DNA of 64,000 nucleotides, taken from NCBI GenBank assembly GCA_937894725.1, contig CALAYL010000004.1, positions 1 to 64,000 of the forward strand, written 5' to 3'. Below, in pieces: positions 36,713-45,261 of the stretch. Source of the DNA: an uncultured Bacteroidota bacterium (GTDB lineage: Bacteria; Bacteroidota; Bacteroidia; Chitinophagales; LD1). Within the stretch, counting starts at the first letter, position 1. Each line of letters begins with the position of its first letter. The notes below the pieces were generated by a model. The model had not been told where the DNA came from. It saw nothing but the letters and a program-made list of their open reading frames with translations, and did no database searches. The position numbers and the translations under genes are program-made.

Positions 36713-37609
36713 TTATAGGATAGTAATGAAAATAGTACCTGTTTTTAAATCCTTTTTGTTAGGAATATTTAATGCTTTTAAGAAATCTTGAAATCCTTTG
36801 GCAAATTTTTGAGGATTATAGTTTTTGCCAGTTACTTGGTCTTTTAGAGGGACTCGAAGATCGCTTATAATCATTCTTTTGTCTGTTGATGACGGTGGGT
36901 TATATTGGTTTTCAAAAGCAGAGTTTTCCATCCATTCATTTATCACGTCCGATAATTCATCACCACCTTTTGATGAAATTGAAGAGGACATACTATATGA
37001 AGAGTTAGGAGAAAAACTAATATCAATTAAAATAGGGACACCATGTTGTGCTAAATCTTTAAAATTGGCATCGATAGTATTCATAAAAACTTCGGCTTTG
37101 GCATCTACCGCCTTTTGTACAAGCCTGCCAAATTCAGCGACATTACATACGCTTTCTGCTACAGTGCTACCAATTGATAAACCAGTAGCGGTATAATAGG
37201 CATTCATATTTATCCTTGCAATGCTTCCTCCTCCACATGAAATTTGGGTAACATCTAATTCTACATAAATATCGGGGTCTTGCATTTGAATCAACATTGT
37301 TTTCATATCCGTTTGACTTTCAGAAGTGAAAATTTTGTTTGCAAGTGCTGCTTTTAACTGCGCTTCAAAGCTTATAGTCCTAAATTGACGAGAGTCAAAC
37401 CACTCTTTCATTTTAGTAATAGCCGTTCGTAACGGTTCATTTTGGTCGAGTATATTTCTTATGTCTTGTCCCTCGTTAACTCGCGGAATAACAATTACTT
37501 TAGGCTGAACTTGTGTTACTGTTCCTTTGCTATCTGTAGCAGCCAATTGTGCATTAACATGTAAATATACAATTCCGAAAAAAATGAGGACTATGTTTTT
37601 AATTTTCAT
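36713..37609 (-). CDS. Exported DUF6175-like protein
   Basis: 298 residues, signal peptide cleaved near HVNAQ. The order of elements resembles what I remember of DUF6175: VIVIPRVNEGQDIRNILDQNEPLRTAITKMKEWF, then a FRTISFEAQLKAAL helix and a DPDIYVELDV strand. The function is unknown. Gaps to its neighbours are 11 bp (upstream) and 10 bp (downstream), so it is almost certainly part of the same mRNA. The family assignment is from memory and needs a profile search. Confidence 0.68.
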   Translation of the reverse strand: MKIKNIVLIFFGIVYLHVNAQLAATDSKGTVTQVQPKVIVIPRVNEGQDIRNILDQNEPLRTAITKMKEWFDSRQFRTISFEAQLKAALANKIFTSESQTDMKTMLIQMQDPDIYVELDVTQISCGGGSIARINMNAYYTATGLSIGSTVAESVCNVAEFGRLVQKAVDAKAEVFMNTIDANFKDLAQHGVPILIDISFSPNSSYSMSSSISSKGGDELSDVINEWMENSAFENQYNPPSSTDKRMIISDLRVPLKDQVTGKNYNPQKFAKGFQDFLKALNIPNKKDLKTGTIFITIL

Positions 37610-37620
37610 TTTATATTGTT

Positions 37621-38082
37621 TTAATATCCAAATTTTCTAATAACCTTATTCTGTTCTAGTTCTTTCCTTAGAGAACTCAGATTTATTCCCATATCCACTG
37701 TTACTTTTTTTTGGTTACGTTGCTTCGCTACTTCTGATATCGTTGAGCTAGAAACTATGAAAGATTTATAACGTCCAGATGAAAAAAAATCTTTTAGAAA
37801 AGATTCGTTTTCTGTCTTTTGTTTTTCATCTATATGAATGAGTGGGGTGTTTTGTTGCGAGCCAGGAATACCTCTATAAAAAAGTATTCTAAACGCATTT
37901 ATTTGTGCAGAATCTTCACATTGGTCTTTATGCTTATCAAGTGTGCAATATCCTGTAGAACGTACATTTAGTACGCCATTTTGAGTGCTGAGATAAGTGG
38001 TCTCCGCAGTTGGTATCACATGTTTGCTACAAGAGTTTAGTATAAATATTAAAAGAGCAAAAAACAGTATTGAGTTTTTCAT
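37621..38082 (-). CDS. Lipoprotein of unknown function in the CsgG-like run
   Basis: 153 residues with a lipobox (FILNSC, Cys18). The mature part begins SKHVIPTAE and has Cys residues spaced in STGYCTLDKHKDQCEDSAQ, then an alpha/beta-looking domain and a charged C terminus. I recognise no family. It is 12 bp downstream of the CsgG-like gene and 11 bp upstream of the DUF6175-like gene. It could be the membrane anchor of the complex, since the CsgG-like protein itself lacks a lipobox. Confidence 0.66.
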   Translation of the reverse strand: MKNSILFFALLIFILNSCSKHVIPTAETTYLSTQNGVLNVRSTGYCTLDKHKDQCEDSAQINAFRILFYRGIPGSQQNTPLIHIDEKQKTENESFLKDFFSSGRYKSFIVSSSTISEVAKQRNQKKVTVDMGINLSSLRKELEQNKVIRKFGY

Positions 38083-38094
38083 AAGGTGAGTTTA

Positions 38095-38973
38095 TTATTC
38101 GGTAGTGATTACAAAAAGTTTTTTTCCTTCATTAATTCGAGCTACAACATCTCCCCATTCCTTGTTCTTAATTTTGCACTCAGAAAAATTGGCATCTTCT
38201 ATTTTTTGAATTGTACCTGTTGCTACATCAATCGTTCTACTTATGATTTTGCCATCTACTTCGGTGTCTTCATACAAAACTATTCTCACGTCTGTTTTTT
38301 CTTTCAAACCTAGTTCACTCCCTCCAGAAATAAGCAGTAGCTTTTTATCAGCATCGTGTATTTTTACAACCTTACTTTTTATCGGGAAAGCTTCGCCAAT
38401 CCATTGTTTTACTTCTTTACCCCCTCTTAAATCACCTATCAACTTTATCACTGCTTGCTCTGGACTTGATGAACCAGTGAAGCCAGCTAGAAATCCACCA
38501 CCTGTGTTATTGTTTTTTACAATTGTCTTGGTAGAAGTGATTTGCCCTGTCTCTACGCTTGCTACTTTCAATCCAATATTTAAATAAGCGATATAAACAA
38601 TTTTATACCCAGTTACTTGTCCATTGCTATTCGTCACATTTACTTTAGATTGAGAAGTACTTATTGCTACTGAGCCTGTCATTATGAAATCTGCCCCAAT
38701 GCTTTTGCCTTGTGCTACCACTTTCCCATCTAAAAACTCCTCTCCCTTTTGCAATTCTCGTTCATTATTTATTGCATCCGTTTTGCCTCTGTCTACAAAG
38801 TTAAACCTACCTGTTTCACTCATTGCATTTGTTATTGCCTCATATACCATAGGGGCGTATTGACAATAGTTTGACTGACAACTAAAAGGGGTTGCGCCTA
38901 TGACTACTTTACCTTGTTGTCCAAAAGTAAAGCTTGAAAAAACGATTAAAAAAGCCAGGATGATATTTTTCAT
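38095..38973 (-). CDS. CsgG-like outer-membrane assembly/secretion protein
   Basis: 292 residues. Residues 20-170 fit the CsgG fold: VVIGATPFSCQ, YEAITNAMSETGRFNFVDRG, QGKSIGADFIMTGSV, and a long strand pair (YKIVYIAYLNIGLKVASVETGQI) as in the CsgG core. Known CsgG forms an outer-membrane channel for curli subunits. Residues 205-290 resemble the C-terminal domain of FlgT-like proteins (KVVKIHDADKKLLLISGGSELGLKEKTDV). The signal peptide ends near TFGQ with no lipobox Cys, unlike E. coli CsgG. No curli-type subunit is seen nearby. Confidence 0.75.
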   Translation of the reverse strand: MKNIILAFLIVFSSFTFGQQGKVVIGATPFSCQSNYCQYAPMVYEAITNAMSETGRFNFVDRGKTDAINNERELQKGEEFLDGKVVAQGKSIGADFIMTGSVAISTSQSKVNVTNSNGQVTGYKIVYIAYLNIGLKVASVETGQITSTKTIVKNNNTGGGFLAGFTGSSSPEQAVIKLIGDLRGGKEVKQWIGEAFPIKSKVVKIHDADKKLLLISGGSELGLKEKTDVRIVLYEDTEVDGKIISRTIDVATGTIQKIEDANFSECKIKNKEWGDVVARINEGKKLFVITTE

Positions 38974-38982
38974 AAGGTGGTT

Positions 38983-39354
38983 TTAATTTGATTCAAGTTT
39001 TGCTTTTATTTCATCAGCAACTTTTTGAAGTTTCAAAAGCCCAGTACCAACTTTTATAAATGTTATTTTTATTTTGACTTTACCTTCTATTAATTCTGCC
39101 TCCACCTCTGCTACATAATAATCTGCCTGTGAACCTGTAGTTTTCAAAGCAGAAAAAGATTTCTCCTGCATCCCATCTTTTAAAATAAATTGATTCGTAA
39201 GAAGTTCAGCTTTTGTCGCTTTAAGAGCTTCGTCTATTTTGGCATATTTAGTAGAAGCTTCAATGATAACAGGACCTTTGCCTGCTAACTTGTTTGCCCC
39301 AAGTACAATTTGTATCATCATTAACAATAACAGAGTTGTCGTAATCTTTTTCAT
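38983..39354 (-). CDS. Small exported protein, first gene of the CsgG-like run
   Basis: 123 residues with a signal peptide (hydrophobic residues 7-18, cleavage near LGANK). The mature domain of about 100 residues looks alpha/beta: a helix (KIDEALKATKAELLTNQFIL), strands, and a helical Lys-rich end. I recognise no family. It ends 9 bp before the CsgG-like gene and follows the LytTR gene by 95 bp, so the run may start here with its own promoter. Confidence 0.65.
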   Translation of the reverse strand: MKKITTTLLLLMMIQIVLGANKLAGKGPVIIEASTKYAKIDEALKATKAELLTNQFILKDGMQEKSFSALKTTGSQADYYVAEVEAELIEGKVKIKITFIKVGTGLLKLQKVADEIKAKLESN

Positions 39355-39449
39355 GTTTTTTGAATTTATATTTTGCCTACTCTATATCCCCTTTTCGGCT
39401 TACTGGGTTTTTGTTTTAAATATCTAAAGTGCTATTAATATCATTTTGA

Positions 39450-39890
39450 TTATTTTGAATGCTGTATTGAAGAGTTTGAATGTGGTATGCCTATAAACCT
39501 ATCAAGGCTATTTGGCATTTCACTATCGAGTGAATACTTTTTCATCATTGATATAAAATCTACTTTCCGATTGCGCGATATGCTTATGGGTTTACCGACC
39601 GATAGCATTGCCCTGCAGCCCATTTCATTTTTTTCAATTCGGACTATATACTCTAAGTTTATCATGGCCGATTGGTTGGCTCTTATAAACCCCGCTTTTA
39701 CAAGTTTTTCTTCAAAATTTCTGAGTGGCTGAGAAACAATAATTGTTTCACCGCATTTTGTCTCAAAAGAGCTATAACTATTGTCATTTTTTACACATAT
39801 CACCTCTGCCAAATTTAGGTAATAAACACCCTCGTGATTTGTAACCACCAATCTGCTTTGGCATAAATAATCAGTCTTAAAATTACTCAC
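39450..39890 (-). CDS. LytTR-type DNA-binding regulator without receiver domain
   Basis: 146 residues. Residues 12-115 match the LytTR DNA-binding domain: VYYLNLAEVICVKNDNSYSSFET, then VSQPLRNFEEKLVKAGFIRANQSAMINLEYIVRIEK and SISRNRKVDF. There is no response-receiver domain or membrane segment; about 30 polar residues follow. It lies 95 bp upstream of the five-gene exported run on the same strand and is the obvious candidate regulator. The signal it responds to is not shown. Confidence 0.85.
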   Translation of the reverse strand: MSNFKTDYLCQSRLVVTNHEGVYYLNLAEVICVKNDNSYSSFETKCGETIIVSQPLRNFEEKLVKAGFIRANQSAMINLEYIVRIEKNEMGCRAMLSVGKPISISRNRKVDFISMMKKYSLDSEMPNSLDRFIGIPHSNSSIQHSK

Positions 39891-40093
39891 TTAGGTTTTG
39901 TTTTGTGCTACAATTCTATTTCTTATCTAGCTGATTGAAAAAGACAAAATTTGGTAGTTTTTCCTGTTTATAGAGTAGATTTAAGCTGTAATTGGCTATT
40001 TATTAGTCTCCTTGACTACTTTACTTTTAGTTAATTTCTTTTGATTTTAGTAACTCACAAATATTTTATTTAATATTAAAAAACGATGAATGA

Positions 40094-41536
40094 ATGTCGA
40101 GACAACTAATACATCTTTCCAAATTAATTAACCTATTGGAAACATTTTCTGTCCAAGAATGGAAAGATTTTGGACTTTATGTATTTTCGGATTTTTTCAA
40201 AACTTCATCAAATACGCAGCGTCTTTTCGACTATTTAAAACCGCTGCACCCAAAGTTTGAAGAAGCTAAAATTAATGAACACCGAATAACTCAAAAGCAA
40301 CCGCTTTTAAAATCTAAAATCACACAGGCTAAAGCAGGATCTGAGCTATTGCAGGCAGCAGAGGACTTCTTATCTATTTCAATTTTTGAATCTAGTGATT
40401 TTGAGAGGATCTGTAATCTGCTCCAAGCGTATCATAATAAAGGATTATATGCGCTGTTTGAAAAAAAACTATTTTCTTTACTAGAAGAGGAAGAAAAAAA
40501 AGGAATTGAAGATTACTATTCTTTTGAAAGAAGATACAGACTTTGCTCACTTTGGTTTCATAGTTTCCCTGCAAGACTAATCCGAAATCAAACAAATGAT
40601 ATCAGTAAACAAGCAATACTTCGGCAGCAAAATTTCGCATTACATCAGCTAAAAACATACTGCTCTATGATAGCTCGGCAGCAAATTTTAGGTATTCCAT
40701 TCGAAGCCCCTCTTTTAGACTGGGTGCTACAAACACTCGCTCCTTTTGACAGCCCAAACAATCTATATGTCTTTGTACACATCCGTCTTTTTCATCTACA
40801 CGATACCGATTTCGAAAAAGCATTTCCTATTTATCAAGAACTAAAAAAATGTTGGGTTTCGTTTGAGGATAAAAACAATTTGCCAGATGCATTGATTGAG
40901 ATGCTAGTATTTATGAGTACCTTCTGTCAGTATTGGTACAATAAGGGGAAGTATGATTTGGGGCATGAATATCTATGGTGGACAGATCAAAAAATAGCGC
41001 ACAATAGGCTGCTTGAAAATGGACACTTAGACCCTACTATTTTTACTAATTATATCACTTTAGGGGTGATTTGTAAGCTAGATAAAAAACAGCTTTCAAA
41101 TTTTTATAACACTTATTCAAATTTTTTGCGCGCTGATTTACCATCGTCCAACCGTAGTTTCTGTAAAGCTTTGTATCATTATGTGAATAGTGAAATGGAA
41201 TTAGCCATTGTGGCTTTTAATGATGCACTAATGAAGGAAGATCTCATATTAAATGCTATAGTGAGGCGATGGGAATTTATGTTGTTCTTTGAATATTATG
41301 GCAAGAAAGAGGCAAGTATGCTGGCAGACAAGTTAAATGCTTTTGAAAAATATATACTCAGAAACAAAAAGGAATTTCATGTACTCAAAACGCCTTTCAA
41401 TACTTTTATTAAGTATGCTAGAAAACTGCTAAACACGCCTAAATCTGAGATGAATGCTTTAAAACAGGGCATAGAAAGGGAAGTACATTTTCCTGGAAAA
41501 GATTGGATGATAGGTATAGTAGAAAAGGCGGTATAG
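40094..41536 (+). CDS. Large helical-repeat protein of unknown function
   Basis: 480 residues, no signal peptide, nearly all predicted helix with many Leu/Phe/Tyr and TPR-like alternation. The N terminus (LSKLINLLETFSVQEWKDFGLYVFSDFF) resembles a group of Bacteroidota proteins I remember that begin with a similar leucine-rich motif about a short stretch of the surface. I cannot name it. It is divergent from the LytTR gene. The 499-residue gene at 42121 has the same layout. A hairpin (41525-41557) overlaps its stop. Confidence 0.68.
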   Translation: MSRQLIHLSKLINLLETFSVQEWKDFGLYVFSDFFKTSSNTQRLFDYLKPLHPKFEEAKINEHRITQKQPLLKSKITQAKAGSELLQAAEDFLSISIFESSDFERICNLLQAYHNKGLYALFEKKLFSLLEEEEKKGIEDYYSFERRYRLCSLWFHSFPARLIRNQTNDISKQAILRQQNFALHQLKTYCSMIARQQILGIPFEAPLLDWVLQTLAPFDSPNNLYVFVHIRLFHLHDTDFEKAFPIYQELKKCWVSFEDKNNLPDALIEMLVFMSTFCQYWYNKGKYDLGHEYLWWTDQKIAHNRLLENGHLDPTIFTNYITLGVICKLDKKQLSNFYNTYSNFLRADLPSSNRSFCKALYHYVNSEMELAIVAFNDALMKEDLILNAIVRRWEFMLFFEYYGKKEASMLADKLNAFEKYILRNKKEFHVLKTPFNTFIKYARKLLNTPKSEMNALKQGIEREVHFPGKDWMIGIVEKAV

Positions 41537-41557
41537 CCACTACAGCCACACCGCCTT
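41525..41557. terminator. Hairpin at the end of the 40094 gene
   Basis: AAGGCGGT (41525-41532) and ACCGCCTT (41550-41557) form an 8-bp stem with a 17-nt loop. It spans the stop codon and sits between convergent genes. No strong T-run follows, so it is a possible rather than a clear terminator. Confidence 0.45.
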
Positions 41558-41578
41558 GCATACCATCAATGATAGCTT

Positions 41579-41896
41579 TTAGTTAATTCCAAATTGCCAT
41601 TTTTTAATGCTATTAGCAGCGACTACACGAGCTATGTATGTACCCGCTTCTAGGCTATTCAGATTTATCTGACAGCTATACCCATTGCATTCTTGAGAGA
41701 ATAGAAGTGTGCCAGATTGATTGAAGATTTCGATAGAGTGTAGTTCGCCATCTTCCTCTCCAGAATTGGCGATGAGTATGCGACCTTCAAAAGTAGAGGT
41801 TATCACTTTTCTTTGTAGCGGTGCTGATGGGTGTGCGAAAGTGGGAGTCACAGCCATAGATATGCCTACTAGGCATACGAATAGAATCTTTTTCAT
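41579..41896 (-). CDS. Small secreted protein consisting of a sorting-domain-like sandwich
   Basis: 105 residues. After a signal peptide (cleavage near TFAHP), a single domain of about 70 residues shows the order seen in T9SS type A sorting domains or DUF3244-like proteins: IEIFNQSGTLLFSQE, then INLNSLEAGTYIARVVA and a final strand. There is no cargo domain ahead of it. It may be a stand-alone adaptor, a decoy, or the remains of a larger protein. Confidence 0.62.
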   Translation of the reverse strand: MKKILFVCLVGISMAVTPTFAHPSAPLQRKVITSTFEGRILIANSGEEDGELHSIEIFNQSGTLLFSQECNGYSCQINLNSLEAGTYIARVVAANSIKKWQFGIN

Positions 41897-42120
41897 TTTG
41901 TGCGTTTTAGAGCGTGATTAAAAAGATTCTTCGTGCCGGGCAGGTACCTGTGCTTGCTGTCTAGACAATACGGTTTGAAGAACTGCTACAAAGGTGGGGA
42001 ATGAGTGAAAAGTAATACTGGAAAAATAGCTGCTAAAATTATTCTAAACACCTATTTTAATTTTATTGAAACTTAATGACACCAATAGATATACTACACT
42101 TATAAATTTAATATACTAAA

Positions 42121-43620
42121 ATGAAAAGCATCTCAAATGACTTGTATTTAATCATAAAACAACTTGATCAAGACAATAAACATTCTTTTATCAGTTCTAT
42201 CCGAAAGCATAACCACTTTCTTATTTTGTTTAATTTTCTTGATAATCTTTCAAATTTTTCAGAGCAGCATTATCTCGACTTTCTAAAGAAATCAAAAATC
42301 AAAAATGCTGCTGTAATTAAATCCAATCTAAAAGATAAGCTAATCGATTTTTTAGCCTTTGAGGCAAATCAAGGTCTTGACATAGAGGTTTTGAGACTAT
42401 ACACCAAAGCTAGTTCGTTGAAAAATTTAGGTTGCTTCCAAGATGCCAATAAATACTATTTAAAAGCACTTGATATAGCTAAGAATATCCAGAATAATGA
42501 ATATGAATATATGATAGTTACCGAGTTGTCATTAGTGGCGTTAGCTGTAGAAAAATCCTGTATGTCTAAATATATAGAATATAGCAACCGAGGTAGAGAA
42601 ATAGCTGTATTAAGAGCAGAAATGATGACATTTCATAATTTTTATATGCGTTGCGCTTCCTTATTTATGGAGTGTAAAATAGCCAACAGCGAAAAACACA
42701 TTTTATTAGTGAATCAATTAAAAGCTGATTCGATTTTTAGAACGAATGAAACATTCCTTCGCTATCAACATCTCATATACCTCTATGGGGGTAGGGTTTT
42801 TATTCATCTGATGTTGGGTGATTTAGAAGAAGTTTGTAAAGACCAAGAAAAGCAATATAACAGTTGGCTGACAGTAGAAAAAGAAATGAGCCAAGTGCAT
42901 CCAGAAGAGTCTTTAACTTTAATGAGTGATTATCTATATTATTTAGTTATTGCTAAAAAACAAAAAGAGTATGAAGAGAAAGTAATAGAACTTACTCCAA
43001 AAATGTTAGCAATAAAAAGTAACAGATTAGCTAAAGTAGAATTAGTGAAATTGATTTATTTGATTAATACTAATTTGGACTCCAATGATATACTTGAATA
43101 TATCGATTTTATTGAAAACTATATAATAAGTGAATTTGCGCAAAAAAACGAGCCTTCAATCCATATAAAAGAGTTTGAATATTACTTAGGAATAGCATAT
43201 CTTTTACTGAAAAAATTTGACTTAGCTGTGGCTAAATTTGAAGGGGTGTTAAATATTAAAGATGCCAGCCAACAAAAAAACTATGACATATCAGCAAGGT
43301 GTTTAATCCTAATGTCAGGAATCAATGAATACTTTTTATCGCTTCCGAAATATGAAACTGAAAATAAAATGCACCTTCAAAATTTAGCATCTTCTTTTAA
43401 TGATTATCTCCGAAAACAGCGATTTAATGCTCCATTAGAAAAGATGATTATTGAGCTTGCACAAAAAACAGTCTCGTCTGTTTCAAAAAAGGAATCTAAA
43501 ATGCTTTTACAAAAAGCAATAATAAAAATAGAACATTTTTTAAAAGATGCTCCTCCATTTTATCGAATCCAGCAAGCTGAATGCAATATCATAGATGTGT
43601 TGAATTCAATCAATTCTTAA
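42121..43620 (+). CDS. Second large helical-repeat protein of unknown function
   Basis: 499 residues, no signal peptide. The region from about 85 to 400 has TPR-like pairs (LGCFQDANKYYLKALDIAKNIQNNEYEYM, then YLLLKKFDLAVAKFEGVLNI). The overall length, helical layout and N-terminal leucine-rich stretch parallel the 480-residue protein at 40094, though identity is too low to see by eye. I infer a distant paralogue. A role in protein-protein interaction is likely, and the partner is unknown. Confidence 0.66.
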   Translation: MKSISNDLYLIIKQLDQDNKHSFISSIRKHNHFLILFNFLDNLSNFSEQHYLDFLKKSKIKNAAVIKSNLKDKLIDFLAFEANQGLDIEVLRLYTKASSLKNLGCFQDANKYYLKALDIAKNIQNNEYEYMIVTELSLVALAVEKSCMSKYIEYSNRGREIAVLRAEMMTFHNFYMRCASLFMECKIANSEKHILLVNQLKADSIFRTNETFLRYQHLIYLYGGRVFIHLMLGDLEEVCKDQEKQYNSWLTVEKEMSQVHPEESLTLMSDYLYYLVIAKKQKEYEEKVIELTPKMLAIKSNRLAKVELVKLIYLINTNLDSNDILEYIDFIENYIISEFAQKNEPSIHIKEFEYYLGIAYLLLKKFDLAVAKFEGVLNIKDASQQKNYDISARCLILMSGINEYFLSLPKYETENKMHLQNLASSFNDYLRKQRFNAPLEKMIIELAQKTVSSVSKKESKMLLQKAIIKIEHFLKDAPPFYRIQQAECNIIDVLNSINS

Positions 43621-43934
43621 ATTACTCTATCTAGCGCGACTTGGACATACAATACCATCCCAGATTGTGGCTCAAAAAGACTGATAGTGAGTATGTATGT
43701 GCGCTTTTTCCTCTGGTTGGTGTTCCGTCACCAAACAGTTTTCATTAAATTTATCCTACGATATTAGGCTTTTAAATCCTTTTTATTTTAACTTCGAGTT
43801 GCGCTTCGCTAACAATTCGAAGAGCAACAGCATTTAATATATATTTGTGGTAGCAGACAGTGAAGTCCTTTCTAATCCAGCGCATCGCAAGGCTGCCAAC
43901 CGTTAGCTCTGATTTTAAAGACAACCGTAACAGA
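43621..43934. other. Non-coding stretch before the glycosyltransferase gene
   Basis: 314 bp. It contains an imperfect inverted repeat (43792-43800 with 43814-43822, 8 of 9 pairs) and the pair GCTAAC (43808-43813) / GTTAGC (43902-43907). The glycosyltransferase frame is open from 43860, but the residues before 43935 look non-native. I see no gene in it; see the cassette-like finding. Confidence 0.45.
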
Positions 43935-45194
43935 ATGAAAATAGCAATATTAACACTTGGAACTCGTGGAGACGTTCAACCTTATGCGGTTTTGGGGCAG
44001 GCACTCAAACAACGTGGACATCAAATAACTTTATCAACTGCCAAAAACTTTGAGCAACTTGTAAAATCATACGACATTGACTTTGCACCAGTAGAAGCAG
44101 ACTTTCAAGAACTCTTAAACTCGGACGAAGGGAAAAAGATGATGAAAGGAAATCCTTTTGCAGTTAAGAGAAATCTAAACACTTGGGTCTATCCTTTAAT
44201 TACAAACTCGTTGACAGAGTTTTACAAATTAGCAAAGGAAAGCGACATTGTTCTTTATCACGTCAAGACATTGGCGGACAGTTTTGCAGACCAATTTCCT
44301 CACAAAATGATTAGAGCTAATGTTTTGCCTATCGTTGAGCCGACAAGTGAATTTGCAAATCCTGCATTTAGTGGCTTGTCAATACCAAGTTTTCTAAACA
44401 AACTGACATACAAATTTTCCAACCTGAGCATTAAACTTTTATCAAAGCCAATCGGACAATTTAGAGCAAAGTTTGATTTACCTAAAAAGTTTTCACTTCC
44501 GACAGTGAAGAATATTTACGGAATAAGTTCTCATTTTTTATCAGCTCCGCAAGACTTTCCAACTCATTCGAAATTCACCGGATTTTGGTTTGGGACTTCA
44601 TCAACAGAACTTTCAACCGACTTGACAGACTTTATCAATGCAGGAGAACCACCCTTGCTATTGACGTTTGGGAGTATGCCGTTTAAGAGCAAATTTGATT
44701 TGCAGTCAGCTATCATAAAGCTAACTGAACAATTTGACACAAGAATAATTGTGGTTAAAGGTTGGGGGCTTGAGCAAACCGAACGACTTGAAAACAATCC
44801 CAATATTAAAGTTATTGCGTCTGCACCTTACGAAAAACTATTTCCGTTGACAAAAGCAATTATACATCACGGTGGCATTGGAACAACAGCAGAATGTTTG
44901 AGAGCAGGAAAACCTTTTCTAGTTTGCCCAATACTTTACCCTATTGGCGACCAACAATTTTGGGGACAACACGCTTACAAAAAAGGAATTGCAGTTAAAC
45001 CAATCCCTATAAGTAAAATGACAGAAAAAATATTCTTGCAAAGCATAAACGAACTTTTGACAAACAAGCGACTTCATGACAATGCAAGACAGATACGAGC
45101 ATTAATAAACAACGAAAACGGACTTGAAAAAACGATTGAAGAAATAGAAAAAACCACAGCTAACACGAACTGTGCAGAAAACGAAATAAATTAG
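43935..45194 (+). CDS. Glycosyltransferase family 1 (UGT-type)
   Basis: 419 residues from the ATG at 43935 (MKIAILTLGTRGDVQPYAVLG), the standard family N terminus; the upstream frame to 43860 is dropped. The C-terminal half has the UDP-glycosyltransferase signature with LLTFGSMPF, HHGGIGTTAECLRAGKPFLVCP and GDQQFWG. It should transfer a sugar from a nucleotide donor to a lipid or small hydrophobic acceptor. The codon use is richer in GAC, ACA and AAC than in its neighbours, and the flanks look foreign, which suggests recent acquisition. Confidence 0.88.
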   Translation: MKIAILTLGTRGDVQPYAVLGQALKQRGHQITLSTAKNFEQLVKSYDIDFAPVEADFQELLNSDEGKKMMKGNPFAVKRNLNTWVYPLITNSLTEFYKLAKESDIVLYHVKTLADSFADQFPHKMIRANVLPIVEPTSEFANPAFSGLSIPSFLNKLTYKFSNLSIKLLSKPIGQFRAKFDLPKKFSLPTVKNIYGISSHFLSAPQDFPTHSKFTGFWFGTSSTELSTDLTDFINAGEPPLLLTFGSMPFKSKFDLQSAIIKLTEQFDTRIIVVKGWGLEQTERLENNPNIKVIASAPYEKLFPLTKAIIHHGGIGTTAECLRAGKPFLVCPILYPIGDQQFWGQHAYKKGIAVKPIPISKMTEKIFLQSINELLTNKRLHDNARQIRALINNENGLEKTIEEIEKTTANTNCAENEIN

Positions 45195-45261
45195 GCTATT
45201 TTTTGCAAATAGTTTCTATCGAACATTTCACAACTCGAAGAGTGTGAAGCCACATTGACGT

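Noticed and set aside
38095..38973. A classical curli operon
   Set aside because: No CsgA/CsgB-type repeat protein, CsgE or CsgF is found among the neighbours.
43860..43934. N-terminal extension of the glycosyltransferase
   Set aside because: The 25 residues before MKIAILTLGTRGD do not fit the family, whose N terminus begins at the Rossmann strand.
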